Source of the DNA: RBG-16-66-20 sp052386675
Lineage (GTDB): Bacteria > Pseudomonadota > Gammaproteobacteria > Burkholderiales > SG8-39
Reading direction: 5' to 3'
DNA length: 64,000 nucleotides
Assembly: GCA_052386675.1 (NCBI GenBank)
Contig: JBQTJX010000025.1
Coordinates: forward strand, 16,555 to 80,554
This document shows positions 63,789 to 64,000 of this stretch, one piece after another. The notes under the pieces are model-generated. The model made no database searches, was not told where the DNA came from, and saw nothing but the letters and a program-made list of their open reading frames with translations. Both the position numbers and the translations under genes were made by a program. Within the stretch, counting starts at the first letter, position 1, and each line of letters begins with the position of its first letter.

Positions 63789-64000
63789 ATGCCAAGAGTC
63801 AAACGGGGAGTCACGGCGCGCGCGCGCCACAAGAAGGTCTTCCAGCAGACCAAGGGATTCAGAGGCCGGCGCAAGAACGTCTTCCGCATCGCCAAGCAGG
63901 CGCTGATGAAGGCGGGGCAGTACGCGTACCGCGACCGCCGGCAGAAGAAGCGCCAGTTCCGCTCGCTGTGGATCGCGCGCATCAACGCCGCGGTGCGCGA
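63789..64000 (+). CDS. rplT: 50S ribosomal protein L20 (bL20), partial
   Basis: The first 70 codons of L20 up to the window edge: MPRVKRGVTARARHKKVFQQ, TKGFRGRRKNVFRIAKQALMKAGQYAYRDRRQKKRQFRSLWIARINAA. L20 binds 23S rRNA early in 50S assembly and represses rpmI-rplT translation in bacteria where this was tested. It starts 10 bp after rpmI. Confidence 0.95.
   Translation, partial: MPRVKRGVTARARHKKVFQQTKGFRGRRKNVFRIAKQALMKAGQYAYRDRRQKKRQFRSLWIARINAAVR

Noticed and set aside
1..64000. CRISPR arrays, prophage, insertion sequences, rRNA genes
   Set aside because: No regularly spaced repeats, integrases, transposases, phage structural genes or rRNA sequence were seen; repeats found are short and dispersed.

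Overview
This is high-GC chromosomal DNA from a betaproteobacterium, probably in or near the Burkholderiales. The evidence is a complete polyhydroxyalkanoate (PHA) cluster with phaR, a Bug-type tricarboxylate-binding protein, BamD and LolCD homologues, a RelA with a dead hydrolase half, and the gene order exonuclease - rpfE-like - recJ - prfB - lysS. I see no prophage, insertion sequence, CRISPR array or island boundary. It is dense core and near-core sequence with a few accessory genes, and no gap between genes exceeds 300 bp.

Layout. 1-4.1 kb: a partial amidohydrolase, an orphan molybdenum hydroxylase large subunit and a TonB. 4.1-7.9 kb: a ferric-iron ABC importer (fbpC, fbpB, fbpA) split over three transcription units, with a 29-bp dyad between fbpC and fbpB and two Fur-like sites before fbpA. 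7.9-12.2 kb: an NlpC/P60 lipoprotein, a secretin-domain protein, a DinG helicase and an SDR dehydrogenase. 12.2-15.5 kb: bamD (minus) head-to-head with rluD-pgeF, then a ZIP transporter. 15.6-23.3 kb: phaC-phaA-phaB1-phaB2-phaR-rimO-bktB, which makes 3-hydroxyacyl-CoA from acetyl-CoA or mixed acyl-CoA and polymerises it.

23.4-37.0 kb is an unbroken minus-strand run of 16 genes. It includes lysS, prfB with its programmed frameshift, recJ, an exonuclease/GIY-YIG fusion and several small genes joined by stop/start overlaps. 37.0-44.1 kb: lolCD, two small membrane proteins, comEC, dodecin, an alpha/beta hydrolase and a lipoprotein. 44.1-53.9 kb: photolyase, a DpgC-like cofactor-free dioxygenase homologue and a string of single enzymes (Coq4-like, transglutaminase-like, EEP hydrolase, methyltransferase, two GNATs, macrodomain, HAD, PEP-mutase family). 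53.9-57.8 kb: an acyl-CoA ligase head-to-head with a response-regulator/metallo-beta-lactamase fusion, a flavodoxin and an RHH/ParE toxin-antitoxin pair. 57.8-64 kb: mtfA head-to-head with relA, then tRNA-Val, thrS, infC (ATC start), rpmI and partial rplT.

Two patterns cut across genes. First, many genes that begin a transcription unit have a -10-like hexamer ending only 5-8 nt before the start codon and no Shine-Dalgarno sequence, which suggests widespread leaderless transcription. At two divergent pairs the two -10 boxes share the same bases. Second, two dispersed intergenic repeats are present: a GGGACAGACCACGATTTCC element (four copies, two of them full hairpins) and a palindrome around ATGTAACCGATCGGTTACAT (two copies, both between converging genes).
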